The notes under the pieces: model-generated | Database searches by the model: none | Seen by the model: only the letters and a program-made list of their open reading frames with translations | What the model was told of the DNA's origin: nothing | Shown here: one piece after another, positions 7,923 to 17,267 of the stretch | Position numbering within the stretch: position 1 is the stretch's first letter | How the letters are laid out: each line of letters starts with the position of its first letter | IMG/VR virus record: IMGVR_UViG_3300032288_005651 | Span: 1-20,792 of that record | DNA from: a virus | Reading direction: 5' to 3' (one strand) | DNA: 20,792 bases | Position numbers and translations under genes: made by a program

Positions 7923-8830
7923 TAACTAGTTATGTTTGTGAAATTCTTACTAAAATCAATATTATTACCTCTATTCTGTCTAACCTCATACAACAATGCG
8001 TTGAATTGGTCTCTGATTTCATAAAGATTGTATTGTTTGTAGATGTTGTTTTGTGAATCGTAAATTGTGTAGATACCGTCATCAATAGATTTAGTTTGAT
8101 TACCATAAAGAGCAATTGCAAGTGATGATATATCATACTCAACCATTTCAATTTCAATAGTTACAGGATTAAAGAAAGTATTTGTTATAATAATTTCTTG
8201 GTCAGGTTGTCCAATGAAAGGTGTTGCATTTGGCTTATTTGTTGGTGATGATGATGGTGATAAAGTTAAAAATAATAAGTTAGACACCCCGTCAACATAT
8301 CTATATCTAATGGATTTTTGCGTTGTGTTAACTTCATTTGTAACAACAGGTTCACAATAAAAAGAAGATGTTACCACTCTAAAGAAGTTAGGAATTTTAG
8401 AACCGTCAGCATTTAGATATTCAATTCTAAATCCTACCAAACCTTGTGGTACAAATTTATTAATATATTGACTTGGCACATTACTTAAATCAATAACCAA
8501 TCCCTTTACATTCGGTAAGGCACTCAACACACCACAGTCAGTTATAACTGTTCTAATCTGAGCAGGTCTTAAATATAATGTATAAATCCCCAAAGCATTG
8601 AACGTAGTTGCTGGTAAAGTTAGATTATATAATCCACCCAAAACCTCAACACCAGCATTTCCACCTGTTTGTGAATTATTGAAGTATGGTCTCAATAAAG
8701 TTTGAGCATCTAAAGTAGTTAGTACAAACGAATCAGTAACGTCTCTGGTTGGGGTATACACCATTTGTATCTCCACATCTGCAGGGCTAACATCTGATGG
8801 TCTTATTGTACCGTATGAACCTATTGCCAT
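7922..8830 (-). CDS. Unrecognised phage structural protein (302 aa)
   Basis: This 302-residue protein has its ATG at 8828-8830; its TAA shares one base with the next start (TAATG). It appears mostly beta-strand, with short Ser/Pro-rich turns near residues 190-205. It lacks a signal peptide, membrane segment or catalytic motif that I can identify. The C-terminal ~60 residues are polar with heptad-like spacing of hydrophobic residues, possibly a short helix for oligomerisation. A 42-nt gap upstream carries the TAAACTATTTAT element, so this gene may begin a transcription unit that includes the gpI-like and fibre genes. The virion role is inferred from position between baseplate genes. Confidence 0.7.
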   Translation of the reverse strand: MAIGSYGTIRPSDVSPADVEIQMVYTPTRDVTDSFVLTTLDAQTLLRPYFNNSQTGGNAGVEVLGGLYNLTLPATTFNALGIYTLYLRPAQIRTVITDCGVLSALPNVKGLVIDLSNVPSQYINKFVPQGLVGFRIEYLNADGSKIPNFFRVVTSSFYCEPVVTNEVNTTQKSIRYRYVDGVSNLLFLTLSPSSSPTNKPNATPFIGQPDQEIIITNTFFNPVTIEIEMVEYDISSLAIALYGNQTKSIDDGIYTIYDSQNNIYKQYNLYEIRDQFNALLYEVRQNRGNNIDFSKNFTNITS

Positions 8831-8846
8831 TTGTTTTTATTTTTTA

Positions 8847-8858
8847 ATAAATAGTTTA
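8847..8858 (-). promoter_or_regulatory. Promoter-like 12-mer TAAACTATTTAT
   Basis: The coding strand has TAAACTATTTAT ending 16 nt before the ATG of the 302-residue protein. The identical 12-mer lies at exactly the same distance before the 1571-residue protein. The only other content of this 42-nt gap is A/T-rich leader. Confidence 0.45.
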
Positions 8859-8872
8859 GTTAGTTTTTTCAA

Positions 8873-9964
8873 TTAAGTTATTTTCTTATTTTCAACATTA
8901 AAGAAACCATAACCATAGTTAATCATGTCACCCAAATTATCAACCTCACCTAATCTCTGTACTCTTTCGTATGCACTGTTCTTACCTCTTTCAACAAAGA
9001 CGTTGGTTTGTATTTGTGGTTGGTCATATACTTTCAATAAAACTTCATCTTTCGTGATTGGTTGTGCCGTAAGATTATTTTCAGTTAACCCTGATGATTG
9101 TTCAAAGAAAATTGTTGTTCCATCTGAATAATCATAATAATCAACACTGTTTACAGTGTAACCAGTAAAGACAGAATTCATATTAAAAATTACACCCCAA
9201 ATCTGACCATTAGCAATTACAGGTGTTCCCACTTGATACTTAGGTGACCCGTATAATTCCAATTCTGTTATTCTTGATTTTGTTAATCCTGATATTGTAA
9301 ATGGAACTGAAACATAATTCACCGATGTTTGTGGTGCAACCTCATTAACAGCGTCTCCTGAGAATATATAGTTGTAAGATACAGGTGTACCAACCCAACT
9401 TCCATAAGACGGTGCAAAGAAAGATTCTCCCTGTGGATTGTATATTGTAGGGTTTGTAAATGGTGTGGTTATTGTTTTTGTTACAGTTGTGATGCCCCAA
9501 GGATTTGTTTGCTCCAAAGTTATTTTGTAAGTGGCATCTTCTGTTGGGTAGGTATGTGTTATGTAATTTGGTGTGTATTGTGTGATAATTTGTTTTGGGC
9601 TTCCATCTCCCCAATTAATAGTATAAACCGACAATTCTAAGAATTTCTGAAATTCATTAGATGTGTTATAAACATTATAAACATATGGGTTGGATGTTGT
9701 AGATGAAAATATAAAATTAGATACTACATCTTTTTGTAAAACAGCTCCGTCAAATTGTGTATAGTATCCGGCATCAACTGCCGATTGTCTTAGTAATATA
9801 GGTACTGATAATTGTTTCATTAATGAAGTACCACCAGTACTTCCACTAACAACTTGAGTCATTGATGAATAAACTCCGACAGGTGTTCCTTTATAGTTAA
9901 CAGTTGATAAATCACTTTTAACATTTTCAGGAGAAACAATAAATTTATAATAATCTTGTGACAT
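8873..9964 (-). CDS. PKD-domain phage structural protein
   Basis: This is a 363-residue protein. Residues about 108-168 look like a PKD domain: a strand leading to NWGDGSP (117-123), then HTYP (137-140), then Y.I.L and a closing T.TVTKTI strand. The WGDG and HTY motifs are the hallmark of this Ig-like fold, which usually mediates protein-protein or polysaccharide contacts on extracellular proteins. The remaining N- and C-terminal regions (1-105 and 170-363) are beta-rich and unrecognised. The ATG overlaps the upstream stop as TAATG. The location between baseplate genes suggests a baseplate- or tail-surface protein with an exposed domain. There is no signal peptide. Confidence 0.75.
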   Translation of the reverse strand: MSQDYYKFIVSPENVKSDLSTVNYKGTPVGVYSSMTQVVSGSTGGTSLMKQLSVPILLRQSAVDAGYYTQFDGAVLQKDVVSNFIFSSTTSNPYVYNVYNTSNEFQKFLELSVYTINWGDGSPKQIITQYTPNYITHTYPTEDATYKITLEQTNPWGITTVTKTITTPFTNPTIYNPQGESFFAPSYGSWVGTPVSYNYIFSGDAVNEVAPQTSVNYVSVPFTISGLTKSRITELELYGSPKYQVGTPVIANGQIWGVIFNMNSVFTGYTVNSVDYYDYSDGTTIFFEQSSGLTENNLTAQPITKDEVLLKVYDQPQIQTNVFVERGKNSAYERVQRLGEVDNLGDMINYGYGFFNVENKKIT

Positions 9965-10788
9965 TATGGATTAACATATTCGTACCATTTTATGGGTATA
10001 TTAGTTCCCAATCTTTGACCCTTAGTGTTAAAGATTTGATATGTTTGACTCGGATAATCTAACTTAACTGTGTAATAGAAATATTGTGTACTATCAAAAC
10101 TAAATTTATCTCCTGATATATTTGCTTGAGGTCCATTTGTATTATCAAGTGGGTTACCACCTCTACCTGTCATCATTTTAGTGAATTGACCTGTCTTAGC
10201 ATTGTAAAACTTGGCAGTCATATAGAAAGTTGTTATATCCAAGAACTCTCTACTCTTCAACCAATAAAGAAAAAACCCTTCTTTATCCCCAATAAAGTCC
10301 AAAATAAATTTTGGTTTCTTTATAGATACTGGTGTTCTTTGCATTTGAGTATCCATCTTTAACCCTTGTTGTGTTGGGATGATTATTGTAAGATAGTTTG
10401 TTTGTTTTTTATCGTCGGGTGTGTCATATAAATCAAGTTTGAAAAAAGAATTACTAAATGAATTGTTGTAGTAGAATATTTCTTGAGTACTAAATCCTTC
10501 AGATATATAGTTTACTTTCCAATTATTCAAATCATTTAATGTTCCTCCCGAATAAAAATAAAACTCATAATTAATTTCTGTTGCATCAGTTGTTCCTGTG
10601 GCAGGTGCATGTGAAAATCTTGAAACCTCAAAATCTCTACCAAGACCAATAACTTCAGTTATTACCTGGGTTTCATATTCATCAACCGCTAAATCCAAAC
10701 CAAGATAATCCCATGTAAGTTGTACAGGAATATTAACTTGTTTATCAACACCAGGTTGTTGTAATATTGAAAATTTATTCACATTCAT
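9964..10788 (-). CDS. Unrecognised phage structural protein (274 aa)
   Basis: This 274-residue protein uses the ATG at 10786-10788, overlapping the upstream gene by 14 nt. An in-frame GTG two codons into the reading frame is less likely. It is rich in Tyr, Phe and Asn with alternating hydrophobic strands, and the C-terminus is aromatic (IKWYEYVNP). I do not recognise the fold, and there is no signal peptide or membrane segment. Tight overlap on both sides with structural genes argues for co-translation and a shared assembly. A tail or baseplate accessory role is inferred only from context. Confidence 0.7.
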   Translation of the reverse strand: MNVNKFSILQQPGVDKQVNIPVQLTWDYLGLDLAVDEYETQVITEVIGLGRDFEVSRFSHAPATGTTDATEINYEFYFYSGGTLNDLNNWKVNYISEGFSTQEIFYYNNSFSNSFFKLDLYDTPDDKKQTNYLTIIIPTQQGLKMDTQMQRTPVSIKKPKFILDFIGDKEGFFLYWLKSREFLDITTFYMTAKFYNAKTGQFTKMMTGRGGNPLDNTNGPQANISGDKFSFDSTQYFYYTVKLDYPSQTYQIFNTKGQRLGTNIPIKWYEYVNP

Positions 10789-12463
10789 CGATAAGTGGCT
10801 TTATTGGTTCGTTTATACCTGTAGTACTATAATTAGACCCTTCAGGTATTAATCTAAATATGATTTCATTAAAAGGATAATGTGCCATGTTTAGGTATGG
10901 ATAATCAACACCTCTACCTAAACTATCAATAAAACCATAACTATATAAATCTCTCCACCTAAACTGTTGGTCAGCGTTTGAATAAAAAGACCAGTTTGGA
11001 ACTTGGTCAATAAAATTAGTATCACCTGTTTCAATATAATCAGAAAAAAATCTGATTGTCATTTCGTTATGTGGTTTATAATAATAACCTGGCGTGTTGG
11101 TCCCTCCATTAGATGTGGTTTGGAAAACTAATTGGTTGAATTTAATTTTGTGATAATAATCAGAAATTACTCTTTCGGACTGTTCATAATCATTCCACTC
11201 ACAAAACGCACCGTCAATAATATCATCCTTTTTTAAATTTTCATTATAATAAAATGTTTTGGTTACACCACTAGTTTTAACGTATGATTTAACAGGTATT
11301 GTTGTATTTGAATTAAAATTATTTCCGTCCCACCAAGAGTTTGTTTTTGGTGTAATATTAAATTTCCAACCTTGTTTCAAACCAATATTATTAAACGGTT
11401 GATTAAAATATCCTGAATATCCTCTTGAAATTATTGTTAAATATATTTTAGAAATTGGTCTCTTCTGATTGTCCAATAAATTTGCAAAATCAACATCGTA
11501 TGATGATGTGATGTCGTAAGCGTTACTACTTGTTTTTTGTGATATCCTTGTTATTTTGTTAGGTGTAATTGAACTAAATTCAATTTTTCTTTGTTCATTA
11601 AACACATTTTTTTCAAACCCCGCTTTAGTAATATCCAAATCATCTAAGTTTGTTAGAACTTTATGTTCTCTAACATAATACTTAGATTTTGTTTCCATAT
11701 TTTGTGGATTAATAACTCTTTTAAATGTACCTGTAGTTCCATTATTAAACGTGTTACCTGTATACCCTATATTTAAAATATTAAATATATAAGGGTCACT
11801 ATCGAAAGAACCATTACCTAAAGAATAAACCTGAAATAGATTTTTATTTTTATAACTTAAGGATAACTCTACAGATTCTCCCGATGTAAGTCCATGTGGC
11901 GCAATACACTGAAATGATATTATACCATTACCATTTTCAGTTGAATTTAAAATTGTGAATGGTATTCCATCTTTTGCAACCCATGTTATATTATTAGAAT
12001 TTTCAGAATTATATGTTAAAGATTTTTCGTAGTTATTGTTTGCCGCGTATGATAAATAATATGTCCAATTGTATGTGTATGCACTTTTAGATTTATAATC
12101 TATGTGTTGGTCAGTTATTGGTGGTCTATAAAAATCAAACTCATAATACTGTGGAAATCCTACCCAATTACCATTAGAAATGGAAATTTCAGGATTTACG
12201 TAGTAAAGATTATTTTGAAATGGTATATAATTTGTCTTTCCCGTGTATGTGTTTTCGTATATATAAGTTATTTTGAAAGTTGGTCTAAATACGGTACAAG
12301 CTTGTCTTTCGTCATCATATACTTGAGCTAAACTTAAAGTTACACTTCTGTCATATTCGGTTATTTCCTGTTTTTTTTCATCTAAATTTATAGATAATTC
12401 TTCATCAACAGAAGGTGCCGATGCATATTTTAATCTACTTGGTATAATCGTATATTTATTCAC
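10775..12463 (-). CDS. Unrecognised phage structural protein (562 aa, GTG start)
   Basis: This is a 562-residue protein. The start codon is GTG at 12461-12463, overlapping the end of the 1571-residue gene by 8 nt. The first in-frame ATG is about 250 codons later, so GTG is required for a full product. The protein is rich in Asn, Tyr, Ser and Thr. Residues about 188-202 (APHGLTSGESVELSL) fit the 'HGLxxGdxVxlS' loop seen in several phage fibre and baseplate beta domains. A more polar, mixed region follows from about 258. It has no signal peptide or membrane segment. The overlap with the preceding giant protein suggests stoichiometric co-expression. I cannot name a family. Confidence 0.7.
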   Translation of the reverse strand: MNKYTIIPSRLKYASAPSVDEELSINLDEKKQEITEYDRSVTLSLAQVYDDERQACTVFRPTFKITYIYENTYTGKTNYIPFQNNLYYVNPEISISNGNWVGFPQYYEFDFYRPPITDQHIDYKSKSAYTYNWTYYLSYAANNNYEKSLTYNSENSNNITWVAKDGIPFTILNSTENGNGIISFQCIAPHGLTSGESVELSLSYKNKNLFQVYSLGNGSFDSDPYIFNILNIGYTGNTFNNGTTGTFKRVINPQNMETKSKYYVREHKVLTNLDDLDITKAGFEKNVFNEQRKIEFSSITPNKITRISQKTSSNAYDITSSYDVDFANLLDNQKRPISKIYLTIISRGYSGYFNQPFNNIGLKQGWKFNITPKTNSWWDGNNFNSNTTIPVKSYVKTSGVTKTFYYNENLKKDDIIDGAFCEWNDYEQSERVISDYYHKIKFNQLVFQTTSNGGTNTPGYYYKPHNEMTIRFFSDYIETGDTNFIDQVPNWSFYSNADQQFRWRDLYSYGFIDSLGRGVDYPYLNMAHYPFNEIIFRLIPEGSNYSTTGINEPIKPLIDECE

Positions 12464-15400
12464 CTATAGAATATTTTGTTTTAAATTTATCAAGAGCAGA
12501 ATTACCCTTTACTACACCAAAATAAAACTGAAATGGGGCTCCTACTATAAATTTATCCGATAATTCACCATCTTTTATATAATTTCCTGATGAATCAACA
12601 TTAAAAATATATCCTCTAGCATTTAAATCACTTATTGAAGTACTTGTATTTTTAAAATATTTCGTGGATAAACTAGACCTATCTAAACTTTGATAATATT
12701 GGCTTTGTACAATATCATCACTTTCTGTTGCCCAATTATTATATTGATTACCAAATATTGTATCACTTTTAATATCAAGTTTCCACTGATAAAATGGTAC
12801 TATTTGAGATTTAATACCATATGGATAAGGGTAATACCCAACATTGTCAGGTCCCCTAAAATCAATTTTCCCTGGTGTTAAATAATCTTTTGTTTGTAAA
12901 TCTTGTGTTGTTGATGAAAACCAAACAGCTATAACAGGTTCCCCTGATTGGTCAACTAAGATTGTAGATGCCCCTTTACCATAAAATTCTGGTGAAAAAT
13001 TTATATTACCAATTTCACTGTTGATTGACATTAATTGTGCCAAATCTCCGTCTATCCTTTTTTGTGGTCTAGTAAATAATTGGTCCAAAGAATTATCCCC
13101 AACAGATATAATTTGTTGTAAAAAACTTTCATCTGTAATTCTTGAAATTACGAATAAATTAATTAAATCAGATGTATCCCCATAACTTGTAGAATCAATA
13201 CTTGGAATAATGTAAGCGTTTGTGTCTGCATCAAAAGTAATTTCTCCATAAAAAGAATCTTTTATTCCCAAATTTATTATTGTTGTCGGGAACATTAAAT
13301 TCAAAGCATTTACACTACCAGTGTTATTAGTTCTTCTACCAATGAATTTATTAGTATTGTCATTATATGGACTACTTCTGTAATAAAAATTGTTAGAATC
13401 TTGGTTAAAATACACTAAAGAATTACAATAGATTGAATATGCTTTATTTTGTTTATTATAAAATGTGTCAACTTGTATTGGGAACATATATAAAGAGCCA
13501 TTAATCCAATTATTAACAAAAGATTGTGATAAAACCCCTCTACATAAACCATAAAAAAATCTAAATCTAAAGGACCATTCTGCAAAATTTTTCCAGTCTT
13601 TTGGTATATCTAATATTAATCTCCTCAAAAACATATAACACCCTTTCTCTACTGCATCTTTAGTTGTGCAGTTCTGGTTAATTTCAAAATCAGTTCCAAT
13701 ACCTGTGTAACAATCTAAACCAACCATCTTTTCACAACCAAAACTTTCAAATACTGTTACATCGTTTGTAAGACCTGAAATTTCTGCTGTAGGTATATCA
13801 GCCCCTGTTGAAAATGTCTGGCTTGTTATTGAGTCCGAATCAAGATTAATCAGATTAAAATTAAATGCTAGATTTTGTTGTAATAACGATGGATTGTTTC
13901 CCCAACTTCCTCCATCCAATTTATCAGAGCTAGGTAATCTATCAGTTCTTAAAACATTTTTTGTTCTATCTGATATTGTTAACGCCGACCATGAAACACC
14001 TTGATATATAGTTTTAGTATAATATTTAAGGTCGAAATATGGTTGGTAATTATTCCAAGGGTGGGTATTTCCAGCATATCGATTTCCTCCCATTGCACCT
14101 AAACCTGTTAAATCTTCTGATAAATCATAGAATGAACCATTTGGATTTGAATCGTAAAACGCATTAGATGTTTTACTAACAACTTGATTTCCTACATTAT
14201 TAAAATAGGATGGTATTGATTGTTGGGAATCCAATAAACCATAATATCCTGTGTTAATTGTTGAATACCCACTAAACTCCAATCCAGGTGTTGAACTTCC
14301 GACTATACCAGGACTAAAGAAATATGATTGAAAATACATTTCATTTTGGTTATATCCTTGTATTGAAATTGATGAATTTGAATTTGGTTGAATTGGTACG
14401 TTTAATCTTGTTTCAGCAGTAAAAGTGAAATTTGGGTCATTTTCTCCAGTACCAAAAAGATTACCTAATTGATACTTTTGTTTATATTTTGGTGAATATG
14501 GGTCAACACCTCTTTGTAAAACTAAAACATATTGAGATGATATGTCAGAATAATATTCAACTGGAGCTGCGTTTAAAGTATTAGTATTTATATATCCCGT
14601 AACAAGTCCACCACCTTTCCATTCAAGCACTGTTGATGGAGAATATAGAATATTAGGAAAAGATTCTATAGTATTCGGATTCCACATACTAACAACATCG
14701 CTCCAAGTTATTGCAGTCACCACTTGAAAATATTCTATATCTGATGGTGCTTTATAATTTTTTGGTTCACTTCCATAAGGAACATTATACTGTACAGTTT
14801 GTGATGCGGTTGTTGATGTTGCATAACTTATATTCACTGTAGTTGCCGCTGTTGTTGAATATGGTGTTCCACTAATACCACTAATAACACCATCTGCAGT
14901 TGAAGCACTGTATAACCAGTTAGAATCCATACTATTACTAAGGTCTACCATAGTTATTACATCACCAGCATTCAATTGTTGGTTAGATAGGACCGTTATC
15001 GTGTTGTCATAATGATATTTACCAACATTTAGATTTGGTTCAACCTGAACTTTTATTTTATTAACGTTTTCAAAAAACTTTTTTCTTCCATTAAAGATGT
15101 TAACTCTTTCCCCTAAAGGTAGATTTTTTGAAGAAGCGTGGACAAAATATGGTCCATCGTATGGTACATTTTGTGATAAAGGTAATTTATAAACATTAGA
15201 ATCATTTATAAAAGCTAGTTCAGCTCTTCCTGCTAAAGCTTCAGAATATACTGTAGACAGAGCATCCCCGTTAGTGTCCGCAGAAAATTTTTGGGCGAAA
15301 TTGTCATAGTACTCTTCAGGTGCTGATAAATAAGTTAAAACACCTGTAGCATTTGTATTTGGATTTGCAGGTAAAGTTGATGCTGTTGTATCATAATCTG

Positions 15401-17171
15401 ACTTACAGTCGCAAGCCTGACACTCAGGATAAGTTATCATTGGCAATCTCAATGTATAACTTTTTTTATCGCACTTTATACCTAATTCTCTACATAACCA
15501 TCTAAAGGGATAAACTTTAATAACAGGTATTCGTATCTCACAAAGTAAACAGAAAAAATCTTGAACGAGTTTATATAAAAATAATATTATATGGGCAACA
15601 GTAAGTAGTATTAATCCTATTGGTTGTAATATTATCATTAGAATTGCAAATAAGAAATAAAGAAAATCAAAATTTCTAAATCCATCATTTACAGGAAACT
15701 TGTTTATACTACTTGCACATGAGTCATCATCAATTTCTTTAATTCCTATGAATCTACCTTTTGCACCTTTTTTATACTCATCAATTAATGATGACACAGT
15801 ATAGACCCTATTGAATTTCATTTCATAGAATGTGTCTTCCCCATTAATACAATCATTTAATTTATCCGCTTTCTGGGTTCCTGTAAATCCATTGGTATAC
15901 CCTGACCATGCCAATCCGAAATAATAGGAGCTTTCTACTTTTTTCTTCGTGTTTGTATTTGTAGAATTTATAGGGTCATTAGTAGAACTAGACCATCCGT
16001 ATTCTCTAACATTTGGGACTAAATAATGTGGTCTTCTTGTTTGGATAGTTAAATCGTTTGGTTGTTGCCATTTTACCTTAAATCTATATTTTGCTTTGGT
16101 TGGAATTCCTATTGATGGGTCATTAGAAATAACTTTTTCACCAAATTCATTTGTTATGTAATAATCTAAATTCATTGGTAATTCCGTAAGCCATGTTCCG
16201 TCACCATCAATAATATTTCCTGATTGTTCTAATTGAAATTGCTCTAATATTGGATTACCGTCCGAATCTTGTTGTATTGTTTGTCTGATGGCTAAAATTT
16301 GTCCAGGGGAAGTTGTCAATTCACAAAGATTCCCCATGTTGTCTCTTGGTTTACAATTATTTCTAATTCTATATTTGTCAGCAGCAGAATACATAGACCC
16401 CATAAAAACAGATGTAGGTCTAATGTCTATATTGGCTTGGTCTCTTAAATCAAAATCTAATCTATTAACCGCAATTTGGCAAACGCTAGGGTCACCCCAT
16501 AATGGTGAAATTTCAATTGTTTGTGTTAAATTAACTATTTGTGGAAGTGAGCTTAAATCTGTTGATGTCTTAAATCTTCCTCCGGCAACTTGAGCATCAG
16601 TTGCAATACCCATTCTAATCAAATCCTGTGGCGTTAATGAAAACTCCCCAATGTCTGAAAGGTCAACATCCATAACAACCGTTTGATTACCTAATGGTAC
16701 ACCCATTATCATGTAATCACCACTTTCATTTGTTTTTGCGGTGAACTTATAATATTTGTCATATAATTCAACTGCAGTTGTACCTGTTAATGCATCTACT
16801 CTTGATGGTAAAGTACCTGTGGCGGCGTGTGTTGAATATGATTTTTCGTAAGGTAATAAGTTATATCTGTATCCATCTTCATTTTTGTCACTTGGTGATT
16901 TATAAGGGTATATTGATGATATAATCGGATTAGATTCATCAATTGTTTCTATAGGTATGAAAATTGAAACTCTGGCATTAGGTAACCCAAATCCGTTATT
17001 GGCTGTTACCCTTCCAACTAAAACCCCGTAATTTGAACAACTTCTAAGGTAGATATCAGTTTGTTGTATTTTTAAAGATAAGATTTCTAAAAATTCAAAA
17101 TCTTGTTCTAAATTAAGATTTATTGTTTTATTAATACCTAACTCTGTTCTTATTCTGTAGGATTGACCCAT
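12456..17171 (-). CDS. Giant phage structural protein with carboxypeptidase-regulatory-like domain and membrane-like segment
   Basis: This 1571-residue protein follows the gp6-like gene. Residues about 48-74 (GVLVGRV...GLPNARVSIF) and 140-170 (FTAKTNESGDYMIMGVPLG) together look like a carboxypeptidase-regulatory-like Ig fold, split by a ~65-residue insertion. Residues about 502-540 are strikingly hydrophobic, with no charged residue from about 504 to 533, enough for one long or two short membrane spans. They are followed by a Cys cluster at 541, 544, 560, 567, 584, 587 and 589. A second Cys group lies at 1146, 1154, 1168, 1178 and 1210. The rest is beta-rich, Asn/Ser/Tyr-rich and unrecognised. 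There is no signal peptide. By position it could be a baseplate hub-periphery or wedge component. A membrane segment in such a protein is unusual and may act in penetration. The fold assignments for most of the chain are open. Confidence 0.75.
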   Translation of the reverse strand: MGQSYRIRTELGINKTINLNLEQDFEFLEILSLKIQQTDIYLRSCSNYGVLVGRVTANNGFGLPNARVSIFIPIETIDESNPIISSIYPYKSPSDKNEDGYRYNLLPYEKSYSTHAATGTLPSRVDALTGTTAVELYDKYYKFTAKTNESGDYMIMGVPLGNQTVVMDVDLSDIGEFSLTPQDLIRMGIATDAQVAGGRFKTSTDLSSLPQIVNLTQTIEISPLWGDPSVCQIAVNRLDFDLRDQANIDIRPTSVFMGSMYSAADKYRIRNNCKPRDNMGNLCELTTSPGQILAIRQTIQQDSDGNPILEQFQLEQSGNIIDGDGTWLTELPMNLDYYITNEFGEKVISNDPSIGIPTKAKYRFKVKWQQPNDLTIQTRRPHYLVPNVREYGWSSSTNDPINSTNTNTKKKVESSYYFGLAWSGYTNGFTGTQKADKLNDCINGEDTFYEMKFNRVYTVSSLIDEYKKGAKGRFIGIKEIDDDSCASSINKFPVNDGFRNFDFLYFLFAILMIILQPIGLILLTVAHIILFLYKLVQDFFCLLCEIRIPVIKVYPFRWLCRELGIKCDKKSYTLRLPMITYPECQACDCKSDYDTTASTLPANPNTNATGVLTYLSAPEEYYDNFAQKFSADTNGDALSTVYSEALAGRAELAFINDSNVYKLPLSQNVPYDGPYFVHASSKNLPLGERVNIFNGRKKFFENVNKIKVQVEPNLNVGKYHYDNTITVLSNQQLNAGDVITMVDLSNSMDSNWLYSASTADGVISGISGTPYSTTAATTVNISYATSTTASQTVQYNVPYGSEPKNYKAPSDIEYFQVVTAITWSDVVSMWNPNTIESFPNILYSPSTVLEWKGGGLVTGYINTNTLNAAPVEYYSDISSQYVLVLQRGVDPYSPKYKQKYQLGNLFGTGENDPNFTFTAETRLNVPIQPNSNSSISIQGYNQNEMYFQSYFFSPGIVGSSTPGLEFSGYSTINTGYYGLLDSQQSIPSYFNNVGNQVVSKTSNAFYDSNPNGSFYDLSEDLTGLGAMGGNRYAGNTHPWNNYQPYFDLKYYTKTIYQGVSWSALTISDRTKNVLRTDRLPSSDKLDGGSWGNNPSLLQQNLAFNFNLINLDSDSITSQTFSTGADIPTAEISGLTNDVTVFESFGCEKMVGLDCYTGIGTDFEINQNCTTKDAVEKGCYMFLRRLILDIPKDWKNFAEWSFRFRFFYGLCRGVLSQSFVNNWINGSLYMFPIQVDTFYNKQNKAYSIYCNSLVYFNQDSNNFYYRSSPYNDNTNKFIGRRTNNTGSVNALNLMFPTTIINLGIKDSFYGEITFDADTNAYIIPSIDSTSYGDTSDLINLFVISRITDESFLQQIISVGDNSLDQLFTRPQKRIDGDLAQLMSINSEIGNINFSPEFYGKGASTILVDQSGEPVIAVWFSSTTQDLQTKDYLTPGKIDFRGPDNVGYYPYPYGIKSQIVPFYQWKLDIKSDTIFGNQYNNWATESDDIVQSQYYQSLDRSSLSTKYFKNTSTSISDLNARGYIFNVDSSGNYIKDGELSDKFIVGAPFQFYFGVVKGNSALDKFKTKYSIGE

Positions 17172-17187
17172 GAAGTATCTTTAGTTT

Positions 17188-17199
17188 ATAAATAGTTTA
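17188..17199 (-). promoter_or_regulatory. Promoter-like 12-mer TAAACTATTTAT
   Basis: The coding-strand 12-mer ends 16 nt before the ATG of the giant protein, identical in sequence and spacing to the copy at 8847-8858. It lies in a 96-nt AT-rich gap (17172-17267), one of the longest in the window. The gap otherwise shows only a weak TGCATA/TATGCA inverted repeat. Confidence 0.45.
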
Positions 17200-17267
17200 T
17201 GCATAATTTTTAAGGATGTATATGCACACTTTAGAATAATAAACCAATAACTAAATAAATAAACTTG

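Noticed and set aside
17200-17226. TGCATA...TATGCA inverted repeat (and TGTTTC...GAAACA at 2167-2193)
   Set aside because: Only 6 bp with 15-nt loops in AT-rich gaps and no T-run in the right place; likely chance, though both lie just upstream of the promoter-like element.
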